Source: Vitellaria paradoxa
Taxonomy: Eukaryota > Streptophyta > Magnoliopsida > Ericales > Sapotaceae
Direction of reading: 5' to 3'
Assembly: GCA_019916065.1 (NCBI GenBank)
Contig: CM034240.1
Location: forward strand, 46,202,026 to 46,266,025
DNA: 64,000 bases
In this document: positions 47,801-59,600 of the stretch, in pieces
Layout: every line of letters begins with the position of its first letter
How positions within the stretch are numbered: the stretch's first letter is position 1
Notes under the pieces: generated by a model
Databases searched by the model: none
What the model was told of the DNA's origin: nothing
The model's input: the letters and a program-made list of their open reading frames with translations, nothing else
Program-made: the position numbers and the translations under genes

Positions 47801-50800
47801 AGGTCTGGTTACCATCAAATTAGAGTTCACCCCAATGACATTGAAAAAATCGCATTTAGAACCCTATGATGGGCATTATGAGTTCTTAGTAATGCCATTT
47901 GGACTTACTAATGCCCCATCTACATTTCAAAGCCAAATGAATGAAGTTTTTAGACCCTTCCTAAGGAAATTTATACTAGTCTTCTTTGATGATATTCTTG
48001 TATTTAGTAAATGTTGGGAAGACCACTTGCAGCATTTGCAGATTATACTGTAGAAACTGAAACAGCAGCAGCTATAAACTCGTGGCCAACACCAACCAAC
48101 GTCAAGGAATTAAAGGGGTTTTTGGGACTCACAAGTTACTACAGAAGGTTCATCCAGAATTATGGCAAGATTTGCTCTCCCTTTCACTGTTTACTCAAGA
48201 AAGATTCTTTTGTCTGGAATCCTGAAGCCACTACAGCCTTCAACCAGCTCAAGGAAAAAATGACTACACCTCCTGTATTAGCCCTACCAGATTATAGCAA
48301 GGAGTTTGTTTTGGAATCAGATGCTTCGGGAGCAGGCTTAGGGGCTGTGCTGATGCAAGATGGCCGGCCACCCAATAGCCTATTGGAGCAAAGGAATTTC
48401 ACCAAAGAATCAGGCTCTTTCTACTTATGAGAAGGAATTGATGACAGTGGTATTGGCAGTACTTAAGTACATTTTTGAGCAAAGGTGGGCACTCCTTTCC
48501 AACGGAAATGGGTGACTAAACTTTTGGGATTTGACTATGCTATAGTGTATAAATGTGGTAAGGACAATCAGGTTGTTGATGCTCTATCTAGGAAGGAGGA
48601 GTTACCTAATTTTGAAGATCTTGTGGCTACCATTCATGCTTTATCTTGTGCTTCCACCAGTTGGTTAGAAAAAGTGAAACTCAGTTGGAAGGAAGATAGG
48701 GATATTCAGCAGTTGATTCAAGACCTTCAACAAAGACAAGTTCATGTTGGTTATGTTTGGGAGCAAGGCATACTAACCTATCATAACAAGTTGGTGATAG
48801 GAAAAACACCACTCAGAAAACAACTCATCCAAGAGTTTCATTCCTCACCCTTGGGAGAGCACTCAGGTGTAAGTAAAACTACAAGAAGATTACACAAGAA
48901 TTTTTATTGGAAGGGGCTGCAACGAGATGTGGCCAGTTTCTTAGCAGAATGTGATATATGTCAAAGGTATAAAGGGGAAAATGTGAAGTATCCAGGGCTA
49001 TTATAGCCCCTAGCCATTCCAGACAGAATTTGGAGTGATATTTCCATGGATTTAATTGATGGTTTACCAAACTCAAAGGGGAAGACTGTGATCTTTGTGG
49101 TTGTGGACAGATTAACAAAATATGGGCATGTCATAGCTTTAGCCCATCCCCTATACAGCCAAAGAAGTGGTCAAAGTGTTTTTTGATCAAGAATATAAGT
49201 TGCATAGGTCTTCCTTCTACCATTGTTATCAGATAAGGATGCTGTGTTCACCAGCCACTTCTGGCATGAACTCTTCACTTTGCAGGGGTGTAAACTGTGT
49301 CTCAACACTACCTATCACCCACAAACAGACGGCCAAACTGAAGTCCTAAATAAATGCTTGGAGAACTACTTAAGGTGTATGACTGGAGATTACCCTAGAC
49401 AATGGGTTAAATGGCTCACTCTAGCTAATGGTGGTACAATACCACCTACCATTCAGCTATCAAAACTACCCCTTATTTTGCAGTTTATGGACAAGAACCT
49501 CCTGACCATACCTTCTGTGTTTCGAAGCCTTCTTTAATCGCAGTAGTTGATAATTGGCTGAAGGAGAGGAGGGATATTATCAGCCAACTAAGGGAAATTT
49601 GACCCAGGCCCAACGACGAATGAAGTATTACGCTTATAAAGGAAGATCTGAAAGAAAATTTGAAATTGGAGATTGGGTCTATCTCAGGTTACAGCCTTAT
49701 AAACAATCCACAGTGGCTCTACTGAAGAATATAAAGTTGTCTCCTAGGTTCTATGGGCCATACCAAGTATTGGAAAATTGGGTCGGTGGCCTATAAGCTG
49801 CAGCTACCAAAAACAGCAAGACTTCATCTAGTCTTCCATGTTTCGATGCTTAAAAGAAGTTAGGATCTACTATGACAGCTCAGCCCAGCCTGCTTCCAGT
49901 AAGCTCAGAAGGTAAGCTACAGCTGAAACCTATGTTTGTTTTGGATAGGAGAATGATCAAGCGAGGGCACAAAATTATGGAGCAATGGTTAGTTCAATGG
50001 GAGAATTCATTTCCAAAAGATGCAGCTTCGACTGATCAGTCAGAAATGCAGGAGCAATATCCCCAGTTCCAGCCTTGAGGACAAGTCTGATTTCAAGAGG
50101 CCGGGACTGTTATATTCAAAGTTAGTTAGTTGGTAGTTTACTAAATAAAGAATGTAATTCCTGTTAGCTGTTAGTGCTGTTATACTAGAATGGAAAGCTG
50201 GTAATTCTATTATACTAGCATAGGAGGCTGTTTAGAAGTTAGTTAGTTGGTTAAAAGTATGGAGGGAAAAGTAGTTAATAGTCTAGAAGGATCTGCAGCT
50301 ATAAATACTTAAGGAGGATCATTTGCAAAGGGAAGATTTTCAGTCCAGAAATTTTTCTTTGTTCTTTCAATTCTGTTTTCTTCTCCTTTAGCCATTACAC
50401 AGCTGCCTTTTGAATCTCTAAAGAAATACTGAAGCTTGACACTTTGATCTCAAAGTGACAGGAAACAGAAAAAAGATTTTTCTCCAACAGAATTTTAGAG
50501 AGAAAATTTTACTGTGCCCATTTCATCCTTAAAAGTAGGAGTCTTTGTAAAGAAAAGAACAAAAATATAATGTAAAAACAAATGAAAGAACAGAGCATAA
50601 GAGCATATTCCCAAAATAAGTTGAGACAAAACAATACAAATTCCAGTTATTTTTCATGTGAAGACACATGATAGAGCTAAACTCCAACCATCTCAAGACA
50701 GCAATGCCAAAAACTCACGTTTTCAAATACTATAATGAAAGGGAGCGTAAGCGTGTAAGCTTACTCCTTATCATTCATTGAATTTTTACACAATAGGCAG

Positions 50801-53778
50801 AAGATAAAGCATAATCCAAAGTAGTTGGCCAATTGATAATGTTGCAAAAATGAACCTAAGCTGTTGAAACAGTCCAGGAATTGGAGATGAAACTGTCAAT
50901 GGACTATTTAAAATTGCAAGCTTTGATATTCTGTTTGGATTTTTCAAGGCCCAAGTTAATCCATAAGAACCTACAAGAAATCCCTGCACAAAAATATATC
51001 AAGTACAAGTTAGATTTTTTTAATTTAGTGTGGTAATTGACCTGTACAAATGATTTACTAATAATCATATAAATGATTTAGTTACAAATTCATTTAACTT
51101 TTTATGACTATTTGCAAATATTATAACCAAATGGAAACTTAGGAATAATTAGGATGCCTCATAAATGTAATAATCAACTCATTACATGGTCAAGCTATAG
51201 TTTGCACGCTTACATAGAAGTCATTAAAACCGCTGATAAATTTTCAGTTTAGTCAAATTTGCTCAAACCTGAACTACCAGGGAAAAAGGAGATTTGATCC
51301 CCAGGACATCTATTAAATTATCAAACTCTGCATGGAACTCCTTTTCTGTCCGGAAAAAAAAATAAAAATAAAAAAATGTCAGATTTCTCAAAATCAGGTT
51401 TATAGAACCAAAAACATTGAGATATTGGATTATATTGAGTTTCACTCTACAAAAAAATCACAAACCAGTGTAGTCAAAACCGTATCCTGCCTGCGGCTTC
51501 TCACTGAAACCAAAACCTATCCAGTCAGGTGCAAAGCAGTGGAATCCAGCATCTGCCATCTGGTGAATGAAAGAAAATGATGTTAGTATGCAATGCCAGA
51601 ACAGCACAAAAGAGACGATAAATTGGGTAAAATTACCTCATGCAAAAGTAAACAATGGCAAGATATCTTCACCGAACATTTAATTTGTATTTCTAGCCCA
51701 TTCACACTCTACAATTCATAACCGCTTACTTAAATAGCTATTAAAATTGCTTTATCTCTCAAGTTGAGGGAACTGTTATCTCTAGATTTTTAAGTTGACC
51801 ATATACAAGTAATGCAGCCAATGTCGTGCAAGGCCAAATTGCCAATTACCAAAACAGAAAGGAAAATAGGAAATCTCAAATATCCTGGAGCACCATAGTC
51901 ATGCCATTTTTGCAATTGTAAAAGATCTTAGTATGGACTGCCATAACCAAAATCAGCAACAGTACCTGAGACATAACAACTCGATAGCTGTAAGATTGTG
52001 TTGGAGCCCCATGAAGGAATACAATGGTTCCACGACGACTCTCAGGCAATCCTACAGGTTCAAAATATGATAGTCAAAATTTACTCAGAAGGAAAAAAGA
52101 CAATGTTCTGGTGGTGAAGGAATTTACCTGTTTCTCTCACAAACCATCTAAACCCCCCAGATTTGACGTAGGAGCCAAAATCCCTACCCTTGTCTTCTAT
52201 CCTCTAGAATTCAAAAGCATGCATGTCAAAATCATGGAATGATTTGGTGATGCAACCATCTAGACATGATTTCACAAATCATCAAACTACACTAAGTGAA
52301 ATACATTTGAGCACAGATATTAAGCACCTTTTGATGTCAGTAGCACTAACAAAATCATGGCAGGTGACGGTTACAACTAGATGGAAACAGATCTCTAAGG
52401 AAGAAAGAGTATTGGCTTCAAAATAATTTGTTTGTCATTACCAATCTAATTTCGAGTTTTTAAACTTCCAGAAATTTCTCAACCACCAGAATTACAATGC
52501 TTAACTTTATATAAATTAAGTTCATTACTACGACGTTAAATGACATGAATATACTTCTTATCCATACTCCCTCAATCTAGGAAGTATTCATTAGATTTCT
52601 TTCAGAGGACTGCATTTTAATCCAAAATTGAAGCACATATTAACTTCAGAATTTTTGTTGAAATACAAGACTACCCTAGAAGAAGTATAGATTTATGAGT
52701 GAAAAGGCTCTAGGCTCTAGGCCAGGCTTATTAAATAAGATATGACGTCATAAACTGAGAGTCATAAAGTACAAGTATGCAATCTGCTAAATTCAGCAAA
52801 ATATGAAAAAAAGAAGACTAAAATCCTTGAAAGCCACATGAATCATTGAAGTAATCAAGTATACTAATGTCCAAGGTCAACTGAAATAAATGACAAATCC
52901 CAAATTTGTAGCAAGAATATAACCAAAAATGTTAAATTCTGCATGTTCTCAATGCATTGCCCACCACAGTTCCAAATTCGAACCATAAACAAGTAAAAAG
53001 AAAAGGAAAGGATTAGGGATTTTTAGTTTGTGATGGAAAATGAAAGTGAATACTCATGGAATTTGAGAAATTAAAAATTAATGAATTGATGAATGGATGA
53101 TTTTATTTTATTATAGTTTTAGATCAATTCAAATAATACTGTGTACTTGGGATTTTACATTTACTGTCTTGCCTTTCTTAACTTCTTTTTCAGCTTTTAT
53201 CCCTTTTTTTTTTTAACTTTTCCCTACCATTTTTCTTTTCCCTCGCCAAATCCTCCCTCCTAACAAGCACTAGAAGTCCGAAAAACCATCACAAAGTTTT
53301 TCTACTCCTATATATTGAGTTTTCAAGTTAAATAATCCAAAAGGACCACGAAAACTATGGGAAAGAACTATAAACTTCAAAATCTTGCGCAAGCGATCTG
53401 CGATTGGGGAAAACCAAAAACTATTAATTCTGGAAATGGAGCAAAAGCAAATTCAAAAGTAACGGAGAACTGTCTAAATCTTACGTAGAGCATTTGGCCG
53501 ACGTTGCCATCCTCGGCAGGACTCTCGGGAAGCTGAATAGCGCTTCGACTGGAGGGATTGTCAGTGACGAAGCTCAAAGGATTAAACGCCGGCGTGTCGT
53601 CATCTTTCTCCGACGCCTTAGCAATGAGGCTACCTGCTCTCCTCCTCCTCCAATATATACTGTTGCTGGCAGCGGCGCTGGCGGCGGTCTTGCTCTTGAT
53701 GGTGGCAGTGCAGTTGGTTGATGAAGAAGAGAAGGTTGGGAGGTTGAGAGGAGGAGGAGAGAGAAGAGTGGAAGCCAT
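41812..53778 (-). CDS. Plastid-type alpha/beta-hydrolase fold protein
   Basis: Eleven minus-strand exons: 53778-53485, 52203-52128, 52051-51966, 51559-51466, 51345-51269, 50983-50856, 45216-45145, 44354-44284, 43092-43017, 42078-41935, 41851-41812. They join in frame to 385 aa. The N-terminal 60 residues ([20 protein letters not shown], alanine/serine-rich, then basic) look like a chloroplast transit peptide. The fold is marked by [13 protein letters not shown] (oxyanion loop, HGAP at 137-140), [30 protein letters not shown] (nucleophile-elbow position, 206-221), WGTADKYLP (Asp338) and [10 protein letters not shown] (His367). It is closest in style to haloalkane-dehalogenase-like and epoxide-hydrolase-like plant proteins of unknown substrate. 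The elbow does not carry the expected Asp or a G-x-S-x-G, so activity is doubtful. Intron 6 (5.6 kb) is almost filled by a gypsy element. Confidence 0.92.
45469..45757 (+). repeat. 5' LTR of gypsy element 2
   Basis: 289 bp starting TGTTATATTC and ending CCATTACA. It contains a TATA-like CTATAAATAATTAAGG near 45656. Confidence 0.95.
45761..45771 (+). other. Primer-binding site, initiator tRNA-Met type
   Basis: TGGTATCAGAG matches the complement of the plant initiator methionine tRNA 3' end over 11 of the usual 12 bases. It is 3 bases after the 5' LTR, the same spacing as in element 1. Confidence 0.88.
45807..47010 (+). pseudogene. gag and protease region of gypsy element 2, broken
   Basis: The frame starts [20 protein letters not shown] with a charged coiled-coil-like N-terminus and stops after 89 codons (46076). 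Further gag ([12 protein letters not shown]), a zinc-knuckle remnant [14 protein letters not shown] (about 46731-46772) and the protease motif [10 protein letters not shown] (about 46970-46999) are visible in shifted or interrupted frames. Confidence 0.85.
47240..50078 (+). pseudogene. pol of gypsy element 2, multiply broken, with RT deletion
   Basis: RT pieces: [19 protein letters not shown] (47681 on), [11 protein letters not shown], and the catalytic [12 protein letters not shown] (DD near 47988). Directly after HLQHLQIIL (48053) the sequence jumps to [18 protein letters not shown]; the RT thumb stretch present in element 1 (YANKKKCVFG...YLGH) is missing, an internal deletion of about 100 bp. 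RNase H has [18 protein letters not shown]. The integrase zinc motif CDICQRYKG is intact, followed by a TAG at 49003. [10 protein letters not shown] is present. The end has a chromodomain-like tail ([14 protein letters not shown]). At least eight stops or shifts are visible. Confidence 0.88.
50108..50399 (+). repeat. 3' LTR of gypsy element 2
   Basis: 292 bp, TGTTATATTC...CCATTACA, followed directly by the CAGCT duplication. Has one extra TTAG unit near its start relative to the 5' LTR. Confidence 0.95.
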
Positions 53779-56674
53779 TCGTTTAGAACGTTAACCAACA
53801 CCACTACTCAATTTCTTTTTTTAATTATTCCAGTGGGGATGAGTGAATCTTATAGGCCTACGCGCTGTTCGGCTGTTGTAAACAGAAAATAATTGTCAAA
53901 ATTAGTTACTAAATTCATTGTAAGAGCTGCAGTTAAAAATTAAAAGACTGCGATTAATTTATACTTTAATGGCATGTAATTTTGGTATTATGTGTTGATT
54001 ATACTTTAATCAAATTTTTTAAATTTTTATTTTTATTTTGAAAATAATTTTGCTAAAATTAAATTGAAACTATTAAATTAAATACAAACAAATTTCAATC
54101 TTTAATTTTTCACTGCAGTCTTTGTAATAAAATTTTTTACTGCAATTCCCTGAAACCTATTAAAATAATGTGATTGGCGTTTTTAAAAGTTAAGAAATAT
54201 CCATTTATATTTAAAATGACAGCAGCAGCATAAGCTGCTCATGTTAATCAGAAATTTATTCTAACATTTTTCTTTTTTGGGATATAATAGTATAATAGGA
54301 TATGATTGGGTTTGTTTTGGCTGAGTTTTTTTTTATTCAGACTCTAATTAACTTCTCAACTTTTGACTATTTGATTTTTTTTTTTAGAAATAATCAATTT
54401 TGTTTTATTATATTTTAATTTTTTTTATTTTTTATTCATGAAAAAAAATATATATCAAATTAATAAAAAATTAAAAATTTAGATACTAAAAAACTAATTT
54501 TATTCTGTTCTAAACACAAAAAAAAAAAAAAAGTTAATTTTTTTATTTCTAAACTAAGCCTCTTTTAGACTAATATATTCAAATAGGTTTTCAAAATAAT
54601 ATATCAATAATCAGTTTGCAACCGCACTCTTTGTATTAATTTAATAATCTATTCTAGCAAAATATTGTCTTTTTTTTATTATTTTTATAACATTAACTTA
54701 TAATTAAGGTGAGAATCGTTTTAGGGTCGTGTCAAAGTAGTTTATGAAATTTTTCTCTAAGTAATTTTGTATTTGTATCAAATATTTATGTGATGAATAA
54801 CACTACTTCCATATATTTATAAGAGATGGTTGAAATTAATTGAGAAGTTTAGGATGTTAATAGCGACATAAATGGACTTAAACAAATTAAGTAGTAGTGT
54901 GTTAAACAAATTAATAAAATATATTTCATGTTGATTAAATTAATTAATTTAATTAACTTAAATTGATTTGATTTAATTAATTAATTATATTAATTATATT
55001 TAATTATTTTTAAAATAATTTTATTCAATAAAAATAAATATATTTAATTATTTTAATTATATTAATTATTAAAAATAATTTAATCCAAAAAAATAAAAAT
55101 ATATTAAATATAATTTATTACAATTATATCTTAAAAAGTTAATAAATATATTTCATGTTGATTAAATTAAATAATTTAATTAACTTAATTAATTTGATTT
55201 AATTAATTAATATATTAATTAAATTTAATTATTTTAATTATATCATTTTTTAAAAATAATTTAATTCAAAAATAAAATATTATTAATATAATATAATTAT
55301 ATTATTTATTAAAAATAATTTATATCAAATTATTTTTATATTAATTTAATTTAATTAAATATATTTATTTTAATTATATTTTTATTAAAAATAATTTAAT
55401 TCAATAAAAATAAAATATATTAAATATAACTTATTATATTATTTATTCAACATAATTTTATAAAATATTTTTATATTAATTAACTAATTAAATTCAATTA
55501 TAATTAATACAATTTAATTAATTAATATTTTTAATATATTAAATTTATTATTGATAAAATTAATTATTAATTAAAATCTATTTAATATATTTTTATATAA
55601 ATAAAAATAATTTATTATTTTAATATATTAGTATATTTTACATATTAATTAAATATTTTTTAATTAAATAATAATATATTTGGCAATGATCGAAGATAAG
55701 TAGGAGGTTGTGGCGGCGGAGGGAGACGGTGGCTAAATATCGGTGGCGACAAGTAGATGATGGTTATTAATGATTGTAACTAATAATTGTTGTGTAAGAA
55801 AATGAAAAGTAAAAATGAAAACTTAAGAAAACATATTTTTTTTTATATTTTCATAGTTTTTAAAAATTTTTAAAATAGTTTTTATTTTCTTGAAAAATAA
55901 AAATTTAAAATAAATTTGCCAAACGAGTTTTTATATTCAGTTTCCAAAAAATATAATAACAAAAATAGAAAACTAAAAGTAAAATGGTTGCCAAACGGGT
56001 CCTTAAATTATAAAATATCTTTTTTCACTTAGGTTTAGTTTGGGAAGAAAAAAATTATTTCTTTTTTTTTTTGGGTATTTGGGAAAGAAGAAAACTAATT
56101 TTTTATTATTTAACTTTTTAATTTTTTTATTAATTTGCCACATTTACCACTAATAGTAAGTTTTAATGTTTTAAAAAAAGTTAAAAAATAGGGTAGTTTT
56201 AACTAGTCATTTTCATACACACTTAAAAGGCGTTTTGAATGGTAAAAAATTATAAAATTTAATAAAAAAATACTTATTCATAATTTGTATAATAAATAAA
56301 AAGTAAATAAATTTTAAAAGTTTTAGTATAATTCAACAATTTTCATAACTGAAACGGATCCTTAACGTGAAAGTAACTACTCTTAAATAATTGTATTCTA
56401 ACTTAATTTTTTTAATACGAAATATAAGAATTAGTTAAAGTGAAATTTCGTTCCATTCCCACCAAACATGGATTATTCAAACCGATGGCAATCTCCGTTT
56501 GCCGTGTATCTTTTAACTATTTGCAATCCCACGTGCTAACGTTGGGGCGAATGGCACCGACCGTGTAAATACAGCAAACCACAAGGGGCGCATTCGAAAG
56601 GTGCAGCGATAGGGTGGTAGGGTAAAACTAACCTCTCAGACTTTGACACAACTACCTGCAAAGTCTCCACAATC
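53779..56674. other. Divergent spacer between hydrolase and FRS genes
   Basis: The ends are presumed promoters of the two divergent genes. The middle is extremely AT-rich and contains the duplicated tract at 54915-55680. Phrases such as TTGCCAAACGGGTCC at 55986-56004 are typical of plant MITEs, but no element ends could be set. No gene is seen. Confidence 0.5.
54915..55680. repeat. Nearly pure AT tract with 227-bp direct duplication
   Basis: The anchor TTTCATGTTGATTAAATTAA occurs at 54924 and again, almost unchanged, at 55151, each followed by long TTAATTAA/ATTTAATT runs. Further decayed units follow to about 55680. G and C are almost absent throughout. Confidence 0.7.
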
Positions 56675-59600
56675 ATGACCGGCGACGGCGATTTTTCTCC
56701 GACCGGCGAGGCCTTATCGCCGGGCCCAGATATCGATATCACCGTAAGTTCCCTCAATTCGCTTCCCGATTTCGCTTTCTTCTTCTGATATCTTCACTCT
56801 CTGGTTGAGATTGTCATTCCTTGCTGTACTATCTCTGCTAGGGTTTCATTTCTAATTCTAAGAGGTTACATTTTCTTTATTATTTTTCCTTTCACATTCG
56901 TTTGCCTTTTTCACCATTTTGAGTTGAGAATTTACTTGAAAAGAACTACCGTTTGTTTGCTGAGAAAATTGAGGAATCGGTGAAGAAAAATTTGCATGCT
57001 TTTTTCAGTCTGTACCCAGACTAAGCTCAAAGCGTACTCTATCGAATTCATTCTATGGTACGTATTGAACTGATACTGACCTGACAATTGAGAACTCATG
57101 ACATTTCTATTTGTTGTGGTTTCTCAGCGGATTGAACTATAAGTTTAAGATGATAAGTGCATATTTAGTGATGCATCATTGTGCTTGAGTAATTGAATTA
57201 ATTTGCAGAATTCTGTGAGTAGTACTGTGATCTATAACCTTGACCATTAATGCACAACCACTATTGAATGACCTCTTGAGTTTAGATATTTTAATAATCT
57301 TTAGGATTTTTTGACGCAGCTTCTTCTTGTTTTCCTAAATTGAGCTAGTAATGTCACAGAATTCTAAAGAAATGGTCATGAAGATCCCATGGCTGCAATG
57401 TGGGAAACAGAGAATCTATGTTTGTAAACCGATAATGCATTGGTGCATTTACCAATGTCCAAGTGACATGATAATCCATCATCGCACTTTAATCCAGAAG
57501 TGTATGGTCAAGCTGAATTGCTATTTTGTTGCTTCTAATGACGAGTTTCCCCCCTTCCCCTTCCCCTGTTGACATGTCAGTTCAACGTAGGACTTACAAT
57601 GTTGGAGGCTCATGCCCCGTTTTTATCCTTGTTTTAATTATGTTATATGTTCAATGTTTTAATGGTTCCCCTAAAAATCCATTGACAATGTCAGCAGCTT
57701 TTGGGACATCTCTTCTGATGATACAAGACGTCAAACAACATGGATTTACAAAAACAGATTAAACCTTTGTTTTACAAGTGAACTTTACCAGAAAAAAACA
57801 AATGCCTTTTGTTATAAAAACCAAAGCCTCTTGAGAACTGTCAATGGGATGCAAGAGCTAAACTACGGAGATTCAAAGTTCATGGATAAGAGCCCCTGAT
57901 TATGATGAGCTGTGCAGATTGGCTAGGATTCCTTTGTGATATTATATATATATTTTTACTAGCTATAAAAAGGTATCCTAGTTGCACCTGCAGATGGTGT
58001 GATAGGCTTGGAACTAGGAGATGTTAAGAGTCATGAAGACAAATGACCTTAGGTGTCATCAAGCATCTGATTTCATTTTGGATTCTTATGTTTGGTGGAT
58101 GTAACCAAGAGCCCATATATACATTGCAGAGCACTGACTGTGATTCATAAGATTGGATATCAGTTAGCAAGAAGATGTGGGATACCATTAGAAGGCTTTG
58201 AGGAATCGAGCATGAAGATAGACACAATACTCCATGCATTGTCACTGAGCATTGTGTGAGGATTCATAATCTATATAATAAAACAGGACGATTTTTAAAA
58301 ATATTCCTCTCACAAACTAAGATCCAACAGCTAATAATTTTTTTTTTTATTCAACGATTAAGATCATTTTAATATTTTTATCTTCCCGTTCATTTCTTAT
58401 TTTAATGAACCCCACTACTATCTATCTCACAAAACGGCTTGGACAATTTAAATTTCACCATATTTTAAAGGTGGAGATCATATACAAATCAAAACTGCCA
58501 ACTTAAATTTTGTTCAATTATGATTTCTAGGAATTTAAACCTTTCAAATTAAAGCATCATAATTTGTGTTTTTTTTTTCAATGATGTTTATCAAAAATTA
58601 ATTGGAGAGAGAGAGACCAAAACATATATAATAGCTGCTAGTGCTTAAAGTTTTGGAGGGAAAAAAATTAAAACCCATTGATTATCATAGTTTTTTCGAT
58701 TTGTACTTTTTGTCAAAAGTTCAACTATATAAGAAACTTAATACTAATTTTGTTCAGAGTGCCATAGGCACGGGTTGTTGCTAGTCTTATCAATATGGGA
58801 CAGCTTGAGGATTGGGAACTGGTGATTCTGCTTTTCAAATTAAACATGATAATTACAAAATACAGCCAATTTCAGTTTTATTTAATAGATTCTATAGCAG
58901 GATAAAGTTTTCATCCTTGGGGTCAACCAAAAATTGTATTAAAAAAAAAAAAAGGTAAATGATGTGTAGATTGCTAATTTATTGTCGATGATGTTTATTG
59001 GTACTCTTGTTGGTTTAGTTCTATTTTGGTGATGTTTTTAATAACTGACAGAAAGGATTGATGGTTTGTCTTTCATTCCAGATTGAACAGATGAATAAAT
59101 AACATTGGTGGTGCGTTTGTTGTTCCAGATTGGAGAAGGTTCTGAAAACAGTGAGCACCTCCCTGGGGAAGAGAGCAATGAGCATGAACAAATGTTTGGG
59201 ATTGAAAGTAATGATCTTGAGGACTGCAGTGATCAGGTTCTTGGGATTGAAAGCAGTGACCTTGGGAATGACAATGAGCAAGTGCTTGAATTTGGAAGTG
59301 ATGATCAAGAAAACAACAGGGTGCAAATGCTTGAGATTGAAAGCAACCACCATGAAAACAATAGCGATCAAGTGCTGGAGATTGAAAGCCACTATCATGG
59401 TAATGATGGTGATTGCAATGCAACAACAATTGATGACCAAAATAATGTATCCCAAGGGAAGAGTTACCCTCCACCTGTTGTTGGGATGGAGTTTGAGTCA
59501 TATGATGATGCTTATAATTATTATAATTGCTACGCTAAGGAGCTGGGATTTGCCATCAGGGTCAAATCGTCATGGACAAAGCGTAACAGCAAGGAGAAGC

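Larger units (their letters stand above)
45469..50399 (+). mobile_element. Ty3-gypsy LTR retrotransposon 2 inside hydrolase intron 6, antisense to host
   Basis: 4931 bp bounded by LTRs (45469-45757, 50108-50399), flanked by the 5-bp duplication CAGCT (45464-45468 and 50400-50404). A primer-binding site for initiator tRNA-Met follows the 5' LTR and a purine-rich AAGAGGCCGGGAC precedes the 3' LTR. Order is gag, protease, RT, RNase H, integrase, chromodomain-like tail. It is related in organisation and protein motifs to element 1 but its LTR is different, so it is a separate family. By eye the LTRs differ at about ten positions plus small indels (roughly 3-4%). It lies opposite to host transcription. 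Confidence 0.95.

Noticed and set aside
57351..57762. Two plus-strand ORFs in the FRS intron
   Set aside because: Short, no known motif, not flanked by usable splice sites in frame with the FRS exons.
59189..59413. CRISPR-like array of regularly spaced repeats
   Set aside because: The repeats are contiguous coding units with no spacers, inside a plant exon.
59021..59501. Long antisense and alternative-frame ORFs with internal repeats over the FRS N-terminus
   Set aside because: They are shadows of the 45-bp coding repeats in FRS exon 2, which keep all frames open.
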